From Candidatus Moranbacteria bacterium GW2011_GWE1_49_15 (GTDB lineage: Bacteria; Patescibacteriota; Minisyncoccia; Moranbacterales; GWC2-37-73): DNA of 5,548 nt. Under the pieces are notes generated by a model that worked only from the letters and a program-made list of their open reading frames with translations, was not told where the DNA came from and ran no database searches. The DNA lies in contig LCPX01000048.1 in the NCBI GenBank assembly GCA_001003855.1, positions 1-5,548 on the forward strand, in the 5' to 3' direction. The translations under genes and the position numbers were made by a program. This document shows positions 1 through 5,548 of this stretch, piece by piece (the stretch's first letter is position 1; each line of letters starts with the position of its first letter).

Positions 1-990
1 TCGGTTATCATTATTTTTTATTTCTTTTGTGATTTGATTATTAGGATTTGATTCGAAATTCGACTCTTTCCATCGAAAGAGCCTTCCGTGGCGGCCTTCG
101 CGCGTCGGGATCACGCAGTCGAACATATCCATTCCGGCCTCGACCGCAGCCACCAGCTCCTCCGGCTTGCCCAACCCCATGAGGTACCGCGGCTTGTCCT
201 CGGGCAGCTCGGAAACCACCCCGTCCAAAATCTCATAAAGGTGCTTCCTCGGCTCGCCCACCGCCACGCCGCCGATCGCGAAGCCGTCCCAACCTTCTTT
301 GGGTCCGCCCAGTTTTTCAAAATCAAGACTGGCGAGCTGTCGCGCGCTTTCCTTGCGAAGGTTTTCATATACCCCTCCCTGCACGATACAAAAAAGAAGC
401 GGCCTGCCTTTTTCATATTTTTCCTTATCCTCTTTTATTCTTTTATGGAAATAGGAAAAGCATCGCGCCGCCCAACGCGTGGTGAGCTCCAGGGATTTTT
501 TCACGTATTCCTCCGTGGCCGGAAAGGGCGGACACTCGTCCAAAACCATAATCATGTCCGAACCCAGGTTCAATTGAATGTCGATGGATTTTTCCGGGCT
601 CATGAAATATTTTTTTCCGTCGATCGGATCGACGAATTCCACCCCTTCTTCGGTCAATTTGACCCCGCTTTTGCCGAAATTCTTTTCAGCCCGTGCGCCC
701 AAAGAAAAAACCTGGAACCCTCCGGAATCCGTCAGGATCGGGCCGTTCCAATTCATGAAGCGGTGAAGATCGCCCGCCTTGGCGATAAGGCCATCCCCTG
801 GCCTAAGCCAAAGATGGTAAGTGTTTCCCAGAACTATCTGCGCCCCCAAATCTTTTAAATCCTCCACGGAAACGTTCTTCACCGCCCCCTTGGTCGCGAT
901 CGGCATAAAAAACGGAGTTTTGATTTCTCCGTTTCTGGTGGCGAACTTGCCTACCCGCCTGTTTCCGATTTTATGTTCAATTTCAAGCAT
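1..990 (-). CDS. tgt: Queuine/preQ1 tRNA-ribosyltransferase (Tgt), 3' end outside window
   Basis: Tgt swaps guanine-34 of GUN-anticodon tRNAs for a queuosine precursor base in the cytoplasm. The frame is open for 330 codons from the ATG at 990 to the window edge, with no frameshift; family members are usually about 370-400 residues, so the C-terminus and its zinc-binding Cys/His cluster lie outside. Visible family motifs are FFMPIATKGAVKNV (about 27-40), QIVLGNTYHL (51-60), ILTDSGGFQVFSLGA with the base-binding Asp88 (85-99), DECPPFPAT (151-159), VQGG (203-206), GGVAVGE (240-246) and MFDCVIPTREGRHGRLF (289-305), where Asp291 matches the catalytic nucleophile. Residues 311-330 are Asn-rich and AT-rich, an apparent insertion. 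I chose 990 because the family alignment begins there; an in-frame ATG at 1020 would add ten unconserved residues. No Shine-Dalgarno precedes it. The family call is secure; the natural substrate base is not visible. Confidence 0.96.
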   Translation of the reverse strand, partial: MLEIEHKIGNRRVGKFATRNGEIKTPFFMPIATKGAVKNVSVEDLKDLGAQIVLGNTYHLWLRPGDGLIAKAGDLHRFMNWNGPILTDSGGFQVFSLGARAEKNFGKSGVKLTEEGVEFVDPIDGKKYFMSPEKSIDIQLNLGSDMIMVLDECPPFPATEEYVKKSLELTTRWAARCFSYFHKRIKEDKEKYEKGRPLLFCIVQGGVYENLRKESARQLASLDFEKLGGPKEGWDGFAIGGVAVGEPRKHLYEILDGVVSELPEDKPRYLMGLGKPEELVAAVEAGMDMFDCVIPTREGRHGRLFRWKESNFESNPNNQITKEIKNNDNR

Positions 991-998
991 AGTTAACC

Positions 999-1027
999 AA
1001 GATACCAGGATATCCCGCATCCGTAAA
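999..1027 (-). promoter_or_regulatory. Possible extended -10 promoter for tgt
   Basis: On the minus strand TTTACG (1027-1022) is followed after 17 bases by TATCTT (1004-999), and TGG at 1007-1005 gives an extended -10 motif. Each hexamer matches the sigma-70 consensus at four of six positions. Initiation would fall around 992-990, at or just before the tgt ATG at 990. The tgt mRNA could therefore be leaderless, in keeping with the absence of a Shine-Dalgarno. The gap after the upstream gene is only 42 bases and has no terminator, so read-through from that gene is an equally good source of tgt mRNA. This is inferred from sequence pattern only. Confidence 0.35.
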
Positions 1028-1032
1028 GGTCA

Positions 1033-2955
1033 TCACGGGGTCTCATTGACTTTGTAGTGCGCCGGGATGATGGACTTGTCTTCGGTAAGCCTCGTCGTTT
1101 TTTCCTTCTCCTCGACGGTTATCACGCTTTCCGTAAAATTGTCCTTGGCCGTCAGTTTGGAAGGATTGATTAATCTCAATTCCTGGTTAACCTGGTTCGG
1201 TTGGGGAACCACGCTGACTTGGAATGCGACGCTTTTTTTGGAATTCAAAATACCCTTACCGGCCGGCACGTCCCCGATCTCCCAAACTATCTCATTGGTC
1301 CTGATGTCATAGGAAATTTTTTCTCCGGTCGGATAGATCTTTCCCGTCCACTTCACTCCCGAAGGCAATGACGCCACCACCTTGGCGCCGCTTATGTCGT
1401 TGGAAACGTTGGCCAGATCCCAGCGCACAACGAATGATGTCTCACTTCCGATCATCATGGGCATAGGCCCGAAATTCTCGATATTGGCATCCTGTCGATA
1501 ACCGTTGACCGAGAGCAAGGCTTTGGTATTGACCTTGAGGTCCAGCGCGTTACTCATGATGACTTTGTTTTTCCCTTCTGGGTCGAGTATGTCGGTGCTG
1601 TCCATCTTGGCGACCGAATAGACCGAATAATTCTTATCGCTCTCGCCGGCGACCGGAAGGATTTCCAGTACCGGGACGGAAAATGCCACCTCGCCTTCGA
1701 AGCCTATGGGCATGTTCGCCAACTCCGGAATCTCCGAGGATTTCCAGGTTATCATTCCCGATTTGCTGTCGTAATATCCCTTCGCTATGCGCATCTTGGA
1801 AATATCCAAAACCCGGCTTTTAAGTTCGACGTTGATCACCACGTTCCGAAGCAAACTGTCTCCGCTGTTCTTATACCTCACCACATACCTTATCTCTTCC
1901 CCTGGATCGAGGATGCCGTCCTCCACGTTCACGGCCGCCTGGTAAACGGACAAGGGCGATTGCGTCATAGCCGTGACTTTCTCGCGCTTGTTATAAGCCA
2001 GGACGCTCCCGTCCGGCCCGATTTTTCCGATAAGCGCTTGGACGGTCTTGCTTTCCCCTTTCGATCCGGTAATCCTGCCTTGAATGATTATCTTTCCCGT
2101 TCCTCCCGCGGGGAAAGTTCCCAAATGCCAAACATTGCTCCCCTCCGAGGGCTTGGGTTCGGCGGAAACGAATTCGAAGCCGTTAGGATATATCGCCCTC
2201 ACCTGGGCGTTCTCCAACGGTTTGACGTCAAGATTCTTATAGTCAATCACGTATGACAAATTGTCACCGTCCATCGCGGAAACAGGAGCGGTAAGATCGA
2301 CGAAAACCGGCGACGATTTTATATTGATGCCGATCTGATTTTCAAGCTCGTACCTGGTAGTGTAGCTTCCGGGACTGTACAGTGCCTTGGCTTTTATGTA
2401 CACCGGGGCATCTTCCGGGGCGTAGAAAGCCCCCTCCAGGATTATCTTCTTTTCCTGACGGGCTCCGATTTCCCCGACGGCGATCGTACTGCTTCCGGAA
2501 CTCAAAATTCGAAGTCCCTCGTTGCCGGTTTCGCTAGGCAGGAAATTTTCGGAATAATTGAAAACCAATTCCACGTTGCCCAACTTCGCCCTGTTTCCAT
2601 TCCTGACGCTGATCACATAGCTCACTTTTTCCATGCTTTCCGCATCCTTCGGTCCGTCGAACACTATCTCCACCCTGTCCTCCTGAAAAGCGTTTTTTCG
2701 GATGACGACGAAGGCCGTGATTGCTCCTGCCAGAAGAATGATGGCGCCCAAAACGGCAAGGGCGACCTTCAGTTTCTTCTTGCCCTGCTCGGTCAATCCC
2801 TTCTGCTGCTTCTGCCAAACGTCCTCGCGCTGGAAAGCCTGCTGGTCGGAGCTTCCGTTTTCAGCCGCTCCCCATGGCGAACCGGTTCCCGCTTCCTCTT
2901 TCGCGGGCTGCGCGTCCTTATCGTAAAGTTCCTTATTGATATCCTCCAAAGACAT
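1033..2955 (-). CDS. Membrane-anchored surface protein with four DUF11/Ig-like repeats
   Basis: This is a 640-residue protein of unknown function. Residues 1-61 are hydrophilic, rich in acidic residues, Gln and Ser, and have no signal peptide. Residues 62-86 form one strong transmembrane helix (VALAVLGAIILLAGAITAFVV) preceded by KKKLK and followed by RK, so an N-in, C-out topology is likely. The outer part has four related beta-sandwich-like units whose core motif recurs at about 111 (VSYVISVRNGNRAKLGNVEL), 233 (LSYVIDYKNLDVKPLENAQV), 355 (IRYVVRYKNSGDSLLRNVVI) and 506 (TSFVVRWDLANVSNDISGAKV region). W-x-LG/EIG-x-(F/V)PAG motifs occur at 276-284 and 558-566. This resembles DUF11 / conserved-repeat-domain proteins of bacterial envelopes. 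There is no LPXTG, no second helix and no cysteine. The tail (615-640) is charged. I chose the ATG at 2955; the open frame reaches a TTG at 3015, but that overlaps the probable promoter. No Shine-Dalgarno is present, only an A-rich leader. An adhesin, structural or scaffold role is possible but unproven. Confidence 0.88.
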   Translation of the reverse strand: MSLEDINKELYDKDAQPAKEEAGTGSPWGAAENGSSDQQAFQREDVWQKQQKGLTEQGKKKLKVALAVLGAIILLAGAITAFVVIRKNAFQEDRVEIVFDGPKDAESMEKVSYVISVRNGNRAKLGNVELVFNYSENFLPSETGNEGLRILSSGSSTIAVGEIGARQEKKIILEGAFYAPEDAPVYIKAKALYSPGSYTTRYELENQIGINIKSSPVFVDLTAPVSAMDGDNLSYVIDYKNLDVKPLENAQVRAIYPNGFEFVSAEPKPSEGSNVWHLGTFPAGGTGKIIIQGRITGSKGESKTVQALIGKIGPDGSVLAYNKREKVTAMTQSPLSVYQAAVNVEDGILDPGEEIRYVVRYKNSGDSLLRNVVINVELKSRVLDISKMRIAKGYYDSKSGMITWKSSEIPELANMPIGFEGEVAFSVPVLEILPVAGESDKNYSVYSVAKMDSTDILDPEGKNKVIMSNALDLKVNTKALLSVNGYRQDANIENFGPMPMMIGSETSFVVRWDLANVSNDISGAKVVASLPSGVKWTGKIYPTGEKISYDIRTNEIVWEIGDVPAGKGILNSKKSVAFQVSVVPQPNQVNQELRLINPSKLTAKDNFTESVITVEEKEKTTRLTEDKSIIPAHYKVNETP

Positions 2956-2987
2956 ACTTTTTTTTCTTTTTGTTTTTATCTGACTTA

Positions 2988-3015
2988 ATGATAACAGAAA
3001 CAGGCTTTTTTTCAA
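2988..3015 (-). promoter_or_regulatory. Probable sigma-70-type promoter of the surface-protein gene
   Basis: On the minus strand TTGAAA (3015-3010) and TATCAT (2993-2988) are separated by 16 bases; each matches the consensus at five of six positions. Transcription would begin near 2981-2980 and give a leader of about 25 bases that is almost entirely A and G, without a Shine-Dalgarno, before the ATG at 2955. The site starts 10 bases after the recO stop codon. With no terminator between the genes, it would supplement any read-through from recO. Confidence 0.5.
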
Positions 3016-3025
3016 TCGATCCGCA

Positions 3026-3769
3026 TCAAATCCAAGCCAAAATTTCCCTTATCGCCATCTTGATATGATTGACGTCCTTCCTTTGCGCCTTGAGCCTCGC
3101 GAACGATTTCAGGTTGTTCTTGAGGGAAATATGCATAAGTTTGACGGAGTTTCCGCTGAGCGAAAGGATGTTTCCCGTTTTCGAACCGCATTCGGAGCAA
3201 ACCAAACCTCCGCTTCGGGCGCTGAAGAAAACGTCCGCCTCGACTGATTTCCCGATCTCCTTTCCGCATTCAGCGCAACCGTCGATTTGGGAACCGTATC
3301 CGAGCGTGTCCAAAAGCTTATACAAAAAAACTGAGCTCAAAAGCTCGATCCTGTCCTCGTAATCCTCGGCCTTCATGGTTGAAGAGATCAGGCTTTGCGA
3401 ATCGACCGCTTCCAAAAATTCCCGAAGCAACATGAAAACCGCCGGATCCTTGTGATCCAGGTCGACGATCTTGTTGAAGATGTTGAATATCGAAAGCGTT
3501 TTCGAGAGCGAATAGTAATCGCGGCGGAGCGACGGGAAGCCGTTCTCCACCACGGAGCTGGTGATTTTTCCCATGCCCTGGTTCCTGGCGACCGAAATGT
3601 CCGCGTAGGTGAAATTCTCCAGGAGTCCGGCCAGCTTCGCCCCGGTCTTTCTGACGCCCTTGGCCAGAGCCTGCACCTTCCCGCCCTCCAAGGTATACAA
3701 GGAATAGATGCGGTCGGTTTCTCCCACGTCCCTCTTGCCCAAGACTATGCTGGTGTATTTGTATTCCAT
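3026..3769 (-). CDS. recO: DNA repair protein RecO
   Basis: RecO binds single-stranded DNA and SSB, anneals complementary strands and, with RecR, loads RecA at gaps in the RecF pathway. The product has 247 residues, close to the E. coli protein (about 242). The N-terminus (YKYTSIVLGKRDVGETDRIYSLYTLEGGKV, about residues 3-32, then LAKGVRK at 35-41) is the typical OB-fold opening. A helical middle follows, with an intact zinc-binding site CAEC (165-168) and CSEC (191-194). The final helix ends in REILAWI. I chose the ATG at 3769 because homologues begin there. The open frame extends to an ATG at 3805, but that codon lies in the stem of the upstream terminator and would add an unconserved MAFFFGNKYNGQ. 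No Shine-Dalgarno is present. A TATAAT box six bases upstream of the ATG suggests leaderless initiation. The gene ends in TGA. The family call is secure. Confidence 0.95.
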   Translation of the reverse strand: MEYKYTSIVLGKRDVGETDRIYSLYTLEGGKVQALAKGVRKTGAKLAGLLENFTYADISVARNQGMGKITSSVVENGFPSLRRDYYSLSKTLSIFNIFNKIVDLDHKDPAVFMLLREFLEAVDSQSLISSTMKAEDYEDRIELLSSVFLYKLLDTLGYGSQIDGCAECGKEIGKSVEADVFFSARSGGLVCSECGSKTGNILSLSGNSVKLMHISLKNNLKSFARLKAQRKDVNHIKMAIREILAWI

Positions 3770-3775
3770 TTGTCC

Positions 3776-3781
3776 ATTATA
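3776..3781 (-). promoter_or_regulatory. Perfect -10 box (TATAAT) for recO, implying a leaderless mRNA
   Basis: The minus strand reads TATAAT at 3781-3776, then six bases (GGACAA), then the recO ATG at 3769. Usual -10 to +1 spacing puts transcription start on or within a base or two of that A, leaving no room for a ribosome binding site. The -35 region at normal spacing falls in the 3' arm and T-tract of the preceding terminator and has no good TTGACA match (best-placed hexamer TGGCTT at 17 bases). Promoter strength is therefore uncertain. The matching hexamer is seen directly; its use is inferred. Confidence 0.5.
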
Positions 3782-3790
3782 TTTGTTCCC

Positions 3791-3824
3791 AAAGAAAAAA
3801 GCCATCCGTACGCGCGGATGGCTT
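3791..3824 (-). terminator. Rho-independent terminator after the ileS/small-protein unit
   Basis: On the minus strand GCCATCCG (3822-3815), a six-base loop CGCGTA, and CGGATGGC (3808-3801) form a perfect eight-pair GC-rich stem. AA before and TT after extend it to ten pairs. A T-tract follows (TTTTTTCTTT, 3800-3791). A small second hairpin lies just before it: TTCAGG (3839-3834), loop GGAAG, CCTGAA (3828-3823). It shares two bases with the extended stem and may compete or add to folding. On the plus strand no T-run follows the stem, so termination is one-directional. It lies 29 bases after the small ORF's stop codon and 21 bases before the recO ATG, separating the two units. Confidence 0.88.
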
Positions 3825-3853
3825 CAGGCTTCCCCTGAAAAAATCGAGATTGA

Positions 3854-4003
3854 TCAAGGAAAAAGTACGGCCGCAAAAACAACGCCTAAGCCGGTACCTA
3901 AAATAGGACCGACTGCTTCCGGTGCGTCAGTAGGAGAAATACAAAAACTTCCCAGAAGAAAACCGGCCAAAATAACTCCTACGACACCCAAAACCCTCAT
4001 CAT
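3854..4003 (-). CDS. Small hydrophobic membrane protein, 49 residues, unknown family
   Basis: The ORF encodes 49 residues: a short N-terminus MMR, a hydrophobic segment VLGVVGVILAGFLLGSF (4-20), a polar turn CISPTDAPEA (21-30), and a second Gly-rich hydrophobic segment VGPILGTGLGVVFAAVLFP (31-49) ending in TGA. A two-helix hairpin in the cytoplasmic membrane is likely; GTGLG could be a helix-packing motif. Cys21 is not in a convincing lipobox, because the preceding residue is Phe. Start choice is set by the Shine-Dalgarno AAAGGAG (4017-4011), seven bases from the ATG at 4003. In-frame ATGs at 4009 (one base from the site) and 4000 (ten bases) are less suitable. It lies 36 bases after the ileS stop and just before a strong terminator, so it is probably the last gene of the ileS transcript. 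I do not recognise the family. Shine-Dalgarno, composition and terminator placement support a real gene. Confidence 0.72.
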   Translation of the reverse strand: MMRVLGVVGVILAGFLLGSFCISPTDAPEAVGPILGTGLGVVFAAVLFP

Positions 4004-4010
4004 ATCCATT

Positions 4011-4017
4011 CTCCTTT
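4011..4017 (-). promoter_or_regulatory. Strong Shine-Dalgarno of the small membrane protein
   Basis: AAAGGAG on the minus strand is spaced seven bases from the ATG at 4003, the usual optimum. It decides among three closely spaced in-frame ATG codons (4009, 4003, 4000). It is the only clear Shine-Dalgarno before any gene start visible in this window. Confidence 0.8.
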
Positions 4018-4039
4018 CTTGCTTGGGATTAAGGAACTG

Positions 4040-5548
4040 TTATCTCTTTATACGGATGGTCAATTTTTCACCTTCTATTTCGAATTCCTTTTCCAAATCG
4101 AAATCATCGGATTTTCCTTCATTCAAGCCGTCAGCCAGGGTTTCCTTGGAAATAAGCTCTCCGAAGGCGGAAAACACTTCCGGTAACCCATCATGCCATA
4201 TTTTTATCCTATTGTCCACCTCATAGCCGGCCTCCTTGCGCATCTCCTGGATGAAGCGGACCATTTCCCTGGCCATGCCTTCCAAGCGCAACTCCTCTGA
4301 TATCTGCGTATCCAACTCGACTTCCGTCGCCGATTCCTTGTCGATGATAACTTCCTTGACGTTCAACTCGTCCTTGATGATATCCTGCAGCTCCCGGTTG
4401 TCGATTGGGGCTTTTATCGAAACCTTCGAAAGCGGCTGGCGCACCTTGATCTTGGCGGTCGCCCTTGCTTGGAGTCCCAGACTGATCAGGTTCCTCACTT
4501 CCGCCATCTCCCGGTTGAGATTGTCATCGATCATACCCGCGTCGAAAACGGGGAAATCTGAAAGATGCACGGATTCCTCCCCGGTCAGATTCTTATATAT
4601 CTCTTCGGAAACGAAAGGCGTGAAGGGGGCCATGAGTTGGGACAACTTCACCAGCACTTCATGGAGCGTCGCGTAGGCATGATTTTTGTCCGCGTCGTTC
4701 TCGCTTTTCCAGAAACGCTTCCTGGACCTTCTCACGAACCAATTGGAAAGATTGTCCACGAATTTCGGAAAGAGCCTGGCGGTCCTGGCCAGATCATATT
4801 GCTCCATGCTCTCGTTGACTTCCTTGATGAGCGTGTTGAGCTCCGACAGCATCCACCTATCCAGGATGTTTTCCGATTTTCCGAAATCCTTTTTCGGATC
4901 GAAACCGTCGATATTGGCATAGAGCACGAAGAACGAATAGGAATTCCAAAGCATGCGAAGCGTTCCGCGCACGAATTCCGCCACGTCCTTTTCCGAGAAA
5001 TTGAGGTTCTGCGCGAACACGACCGGTGATGACATGAGATACAGCCTTACCGCGTCCGCTCCGTATTTGTCGAAAAGAAGTTGTGGGTCAGGATAGTTCT
5101 GCAGTCTCTTGCTCATTTTCTTGCCGTCCTCGGCCAACACGATTCCGTTGACGATGACATTCTCGAAAGCGTGCGAGTCGCGGATGGCGGTTGAGATGAG
5201 ATGCAGATAATAAAACCAAGCCCTGGTCTGGTCTTGTCCTTCCGCTATAAACTGGGCAGGAAAAATATTCTCGAATTTTTCAGAGTTCTCGAAAGGATAG
5301 TGCAACTGGGCATACGGCATGGAACCGCTGTCGAACCAGGTGTCGAGCACATCCGGGATGCGTTTCATATCCTTCCCGCACTTTTCACATTTGAAAGTTA
5401 TCTTGTCCACGATGTGCTTGTGGATGTCGGTGATCTTCTCACCGCTGGCTTCCTCCAGCTCGGCCACGGAGCCGAAGACTTTCATTTCAGCGCACTCGCA
5501 TCTCCAGATCGGGATGACCGAAGCCCAGAATCTTTGCCTGCTGATGGA
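4040..5548 (-). CDS. ileS: Isoleucyl-tRNA synthetase, C-terminal 502 residues (5' end outside window)
   Basis: This class Ia synthetase charges tRNA-Ile in the cytoplasm. The frame is open from the right edge (codon phase 0) to TAA at 4042-4040. Full-length enzymes are about 900-1050 residues, so the HIGH motif and editing domain lie mostly outside. Visible, numbered from the edge: SISRQRFWASVIPIWRCEC (1-19), a metal-knuckle pair FKCEKCGK (52-59), DVLDTWFDSGSMPYAQ (66-81), GQDQTRAWFYYL (104-115), NGIVLAEDGKKMSKRLQNYPDP (134-155) with the KMSKR loop at 144-148, a helical anticodon-binding domain (about 225-325, with LMAPFTPFVSEEIY), and a C-terminal domain with RQPLSKVSI (about 370-378) and LRLEGMAREMVRFIQEMRK (420-438). 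This layout fits the eukaryote/archaeal-like IleS type. In Val- and Leu-RS relatives these motifs differ, and WFDSGSMP with NYPDP favours Ile. A start such as the Met codon at 5485 would be internal and false. Confidence 0.96.
   Translation of the reverse strand, partial: SISRQRFWASVIPIWRCECAEMKVFGSVAELEEASGEKITDIHKHIVDKITFKCEKCGKDMKRIPDVLDTWFDSGSMPYAQLHYPFENSEKFENIFPAQFIAEGQDQTRAWFYYLHLISTAIRDSHAFENVIVNGIVLAEDGKKMSKRLQNYPDPQLLFDKYGADAVRLYLMSSPVVFAQNLNFSEKDVAEFVRGTLRMLWNSYSFFVLYANIDGFDPKKDFGKSENILDRWMLSELNTLIKEVNESMEQYDLARTARLFPKFVDNLSNWFVRRSRKRFWKSENDADKNHAYATLHEVLVKLSQLMAPFTPFVSEEIYKNLTGEESVHLSDFPVFDAGMIDDNLNREMAEVRNLISLGLQARATAKIKVRQPLSKVSIKAPIDNRELQDIIKDELNVKEVIIDKESATEVELDTQISEELRLEGMAREMVRFIQEMRKEAGYEVDNRIKIWHDGLPEVFSAFGELISKETLADGLNEGKSDDFDLEKEFEIEGEKLTIRIKR

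Noticed and set aside
111..416. Minus-strand ORF of 101 codons inside tgt in another frame
   Set aside because: It suggested a possible tgt frameshift, but codon-by-codon reading from 990 to 1 shows the tgt frame stays open with motifs in order. This ORF is an out-of-frame shadow rich in Trp, Arg and Ser.
88..858. Open plus-strand frame of 256 codons opposite tgt
   Set aside because: It lies entirely antisense to a clearly conserved tgt reading frame, has no ribosome binding site, and its translation is low-complexity His/Arg/Phe-rich without family features; it is a shadow frame.
1001..1014. Imperfect dyad GATACCAGGATATC between the surface-protein gene and tgt
   Set aside because: The arms are only four bases, there is no T-run after it, and it overlaps the possible tgt promoter; too weak to call an operator or terminator.
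1018..1035. Tiny ORF from the ATG at 1032 overlapping the TGA of the surface-protein gene, and an upstream in-frame tgt ATG at 1020
   Set aside because: The first encodes only 16 residues and ends inside tgt. The second adds residues not seen in Tgt homologues and has no ribosome binding site. Neither is supported.
1033..3015. Longer form of the surface protein starting at a TTG at 3015
   Set aside because: It would add a short hydrophobic MKKSLFLLSLSQI-like stretch resembling a signal peptide, but the TTG is the first triplet of the probable -35 box and has no Shine-Dalgarno. The ATG at 2955 gives the natural N-terminus (MSLEDINKEL).
3026..3805. RecO starting at the ATG at 3805
   Set aside because: That ATG lies within the 3' arm of the terminator hairpin; the added residues come from the T-tract (Phe run) and are not RecO-like.
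3065..3838. Plus-strand open frames opposite recO (several of 60-147 codons)
   Set aside because: All are antisense to conserved recO codons, lack start signals and show no recognisable protein features.
4037..4063. Possible separate promoter for the small ORF: TTGACC (4063-4058) and TAACAG (4042-4037)
   Set aside because: The -10 hexamer matches only half the consensus and the spacing is 15 bases; co-transcription with ileS is simpler.

Overview
All five protein-coding genes supported here lie on the minus strand, so the window reads from right to left: ileS (3' two thirds, entering from the right edge), a 49-residue membrane protein, recO, a large single-pass surface protein with repeated DUF11/Ig-like domains, and tgt (5' part, leaving at the left edge). 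Intergenic gaps are only about 10 to 85 bases. No RNA gene, mobile element, CRISPR array or long repeat is visible. No stretch over 300 bases lacks a gene.

The window looks like chromosomal housekeeping DNA from a streamlined bacterium. A member of Patescibacteria (Candidate Phyla Radiation), perhaps near Moranbacteria, is my best guess. It rests on the eukaryote/archaeal-like IleS, the N-terminally anchored DUF11-type protein with an acidic cytoplasmic head, tight packing and poor Shine-Dalgarno signals. This is inference, because no marker gene settles it. The small gene, recO and the surface-protein gene all stop at TGA, and no in-frame TGA interrupts any gene. That argues against recoded lineages such as Gracilibacteria or Absconditabacteria, where TGA encodes glycine.

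Region by region: 4040-5548 encodes the catalytic-core end (KMSKR loop), anticodon-binding domain and C-terminal domain of isoleucyl-tRNA synthetase. 3854-4003 is a short hydrophobic ORF with the only strong Shine-Dalgarno in the window. 3791-3824 is a clear rho-independent terminator closing the ileS unit. A perfect TATAAT follows at once and sits six bases before the recO ATG, suggesting a leaderless recO mRNA. 3026-3769 is recO with an intact four-cysteine zinc site. 2988-3015 holds a promoter-like pair for the surface-protein gene at 1033-2955. 999-1027 holds a weaker promoter-like pair for tgt at 1-990, which would also start transcription almost at the ATG.

The genes do not form one pathway. 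ileS and tgt act on tRNA (charging and wobble-base modification), recO acts in recombinational DNA repair, and the surface protein and small membrane protein are envelope components of unknown role. The most interesting points are the undescribed small membrane protein, the compact terminator/promoter/leaderless junction before recO, the apparent scarcity of Shine-Dalgarno sequences, and an AT-rich Asn-rich insertion in Tgt at the left edge.
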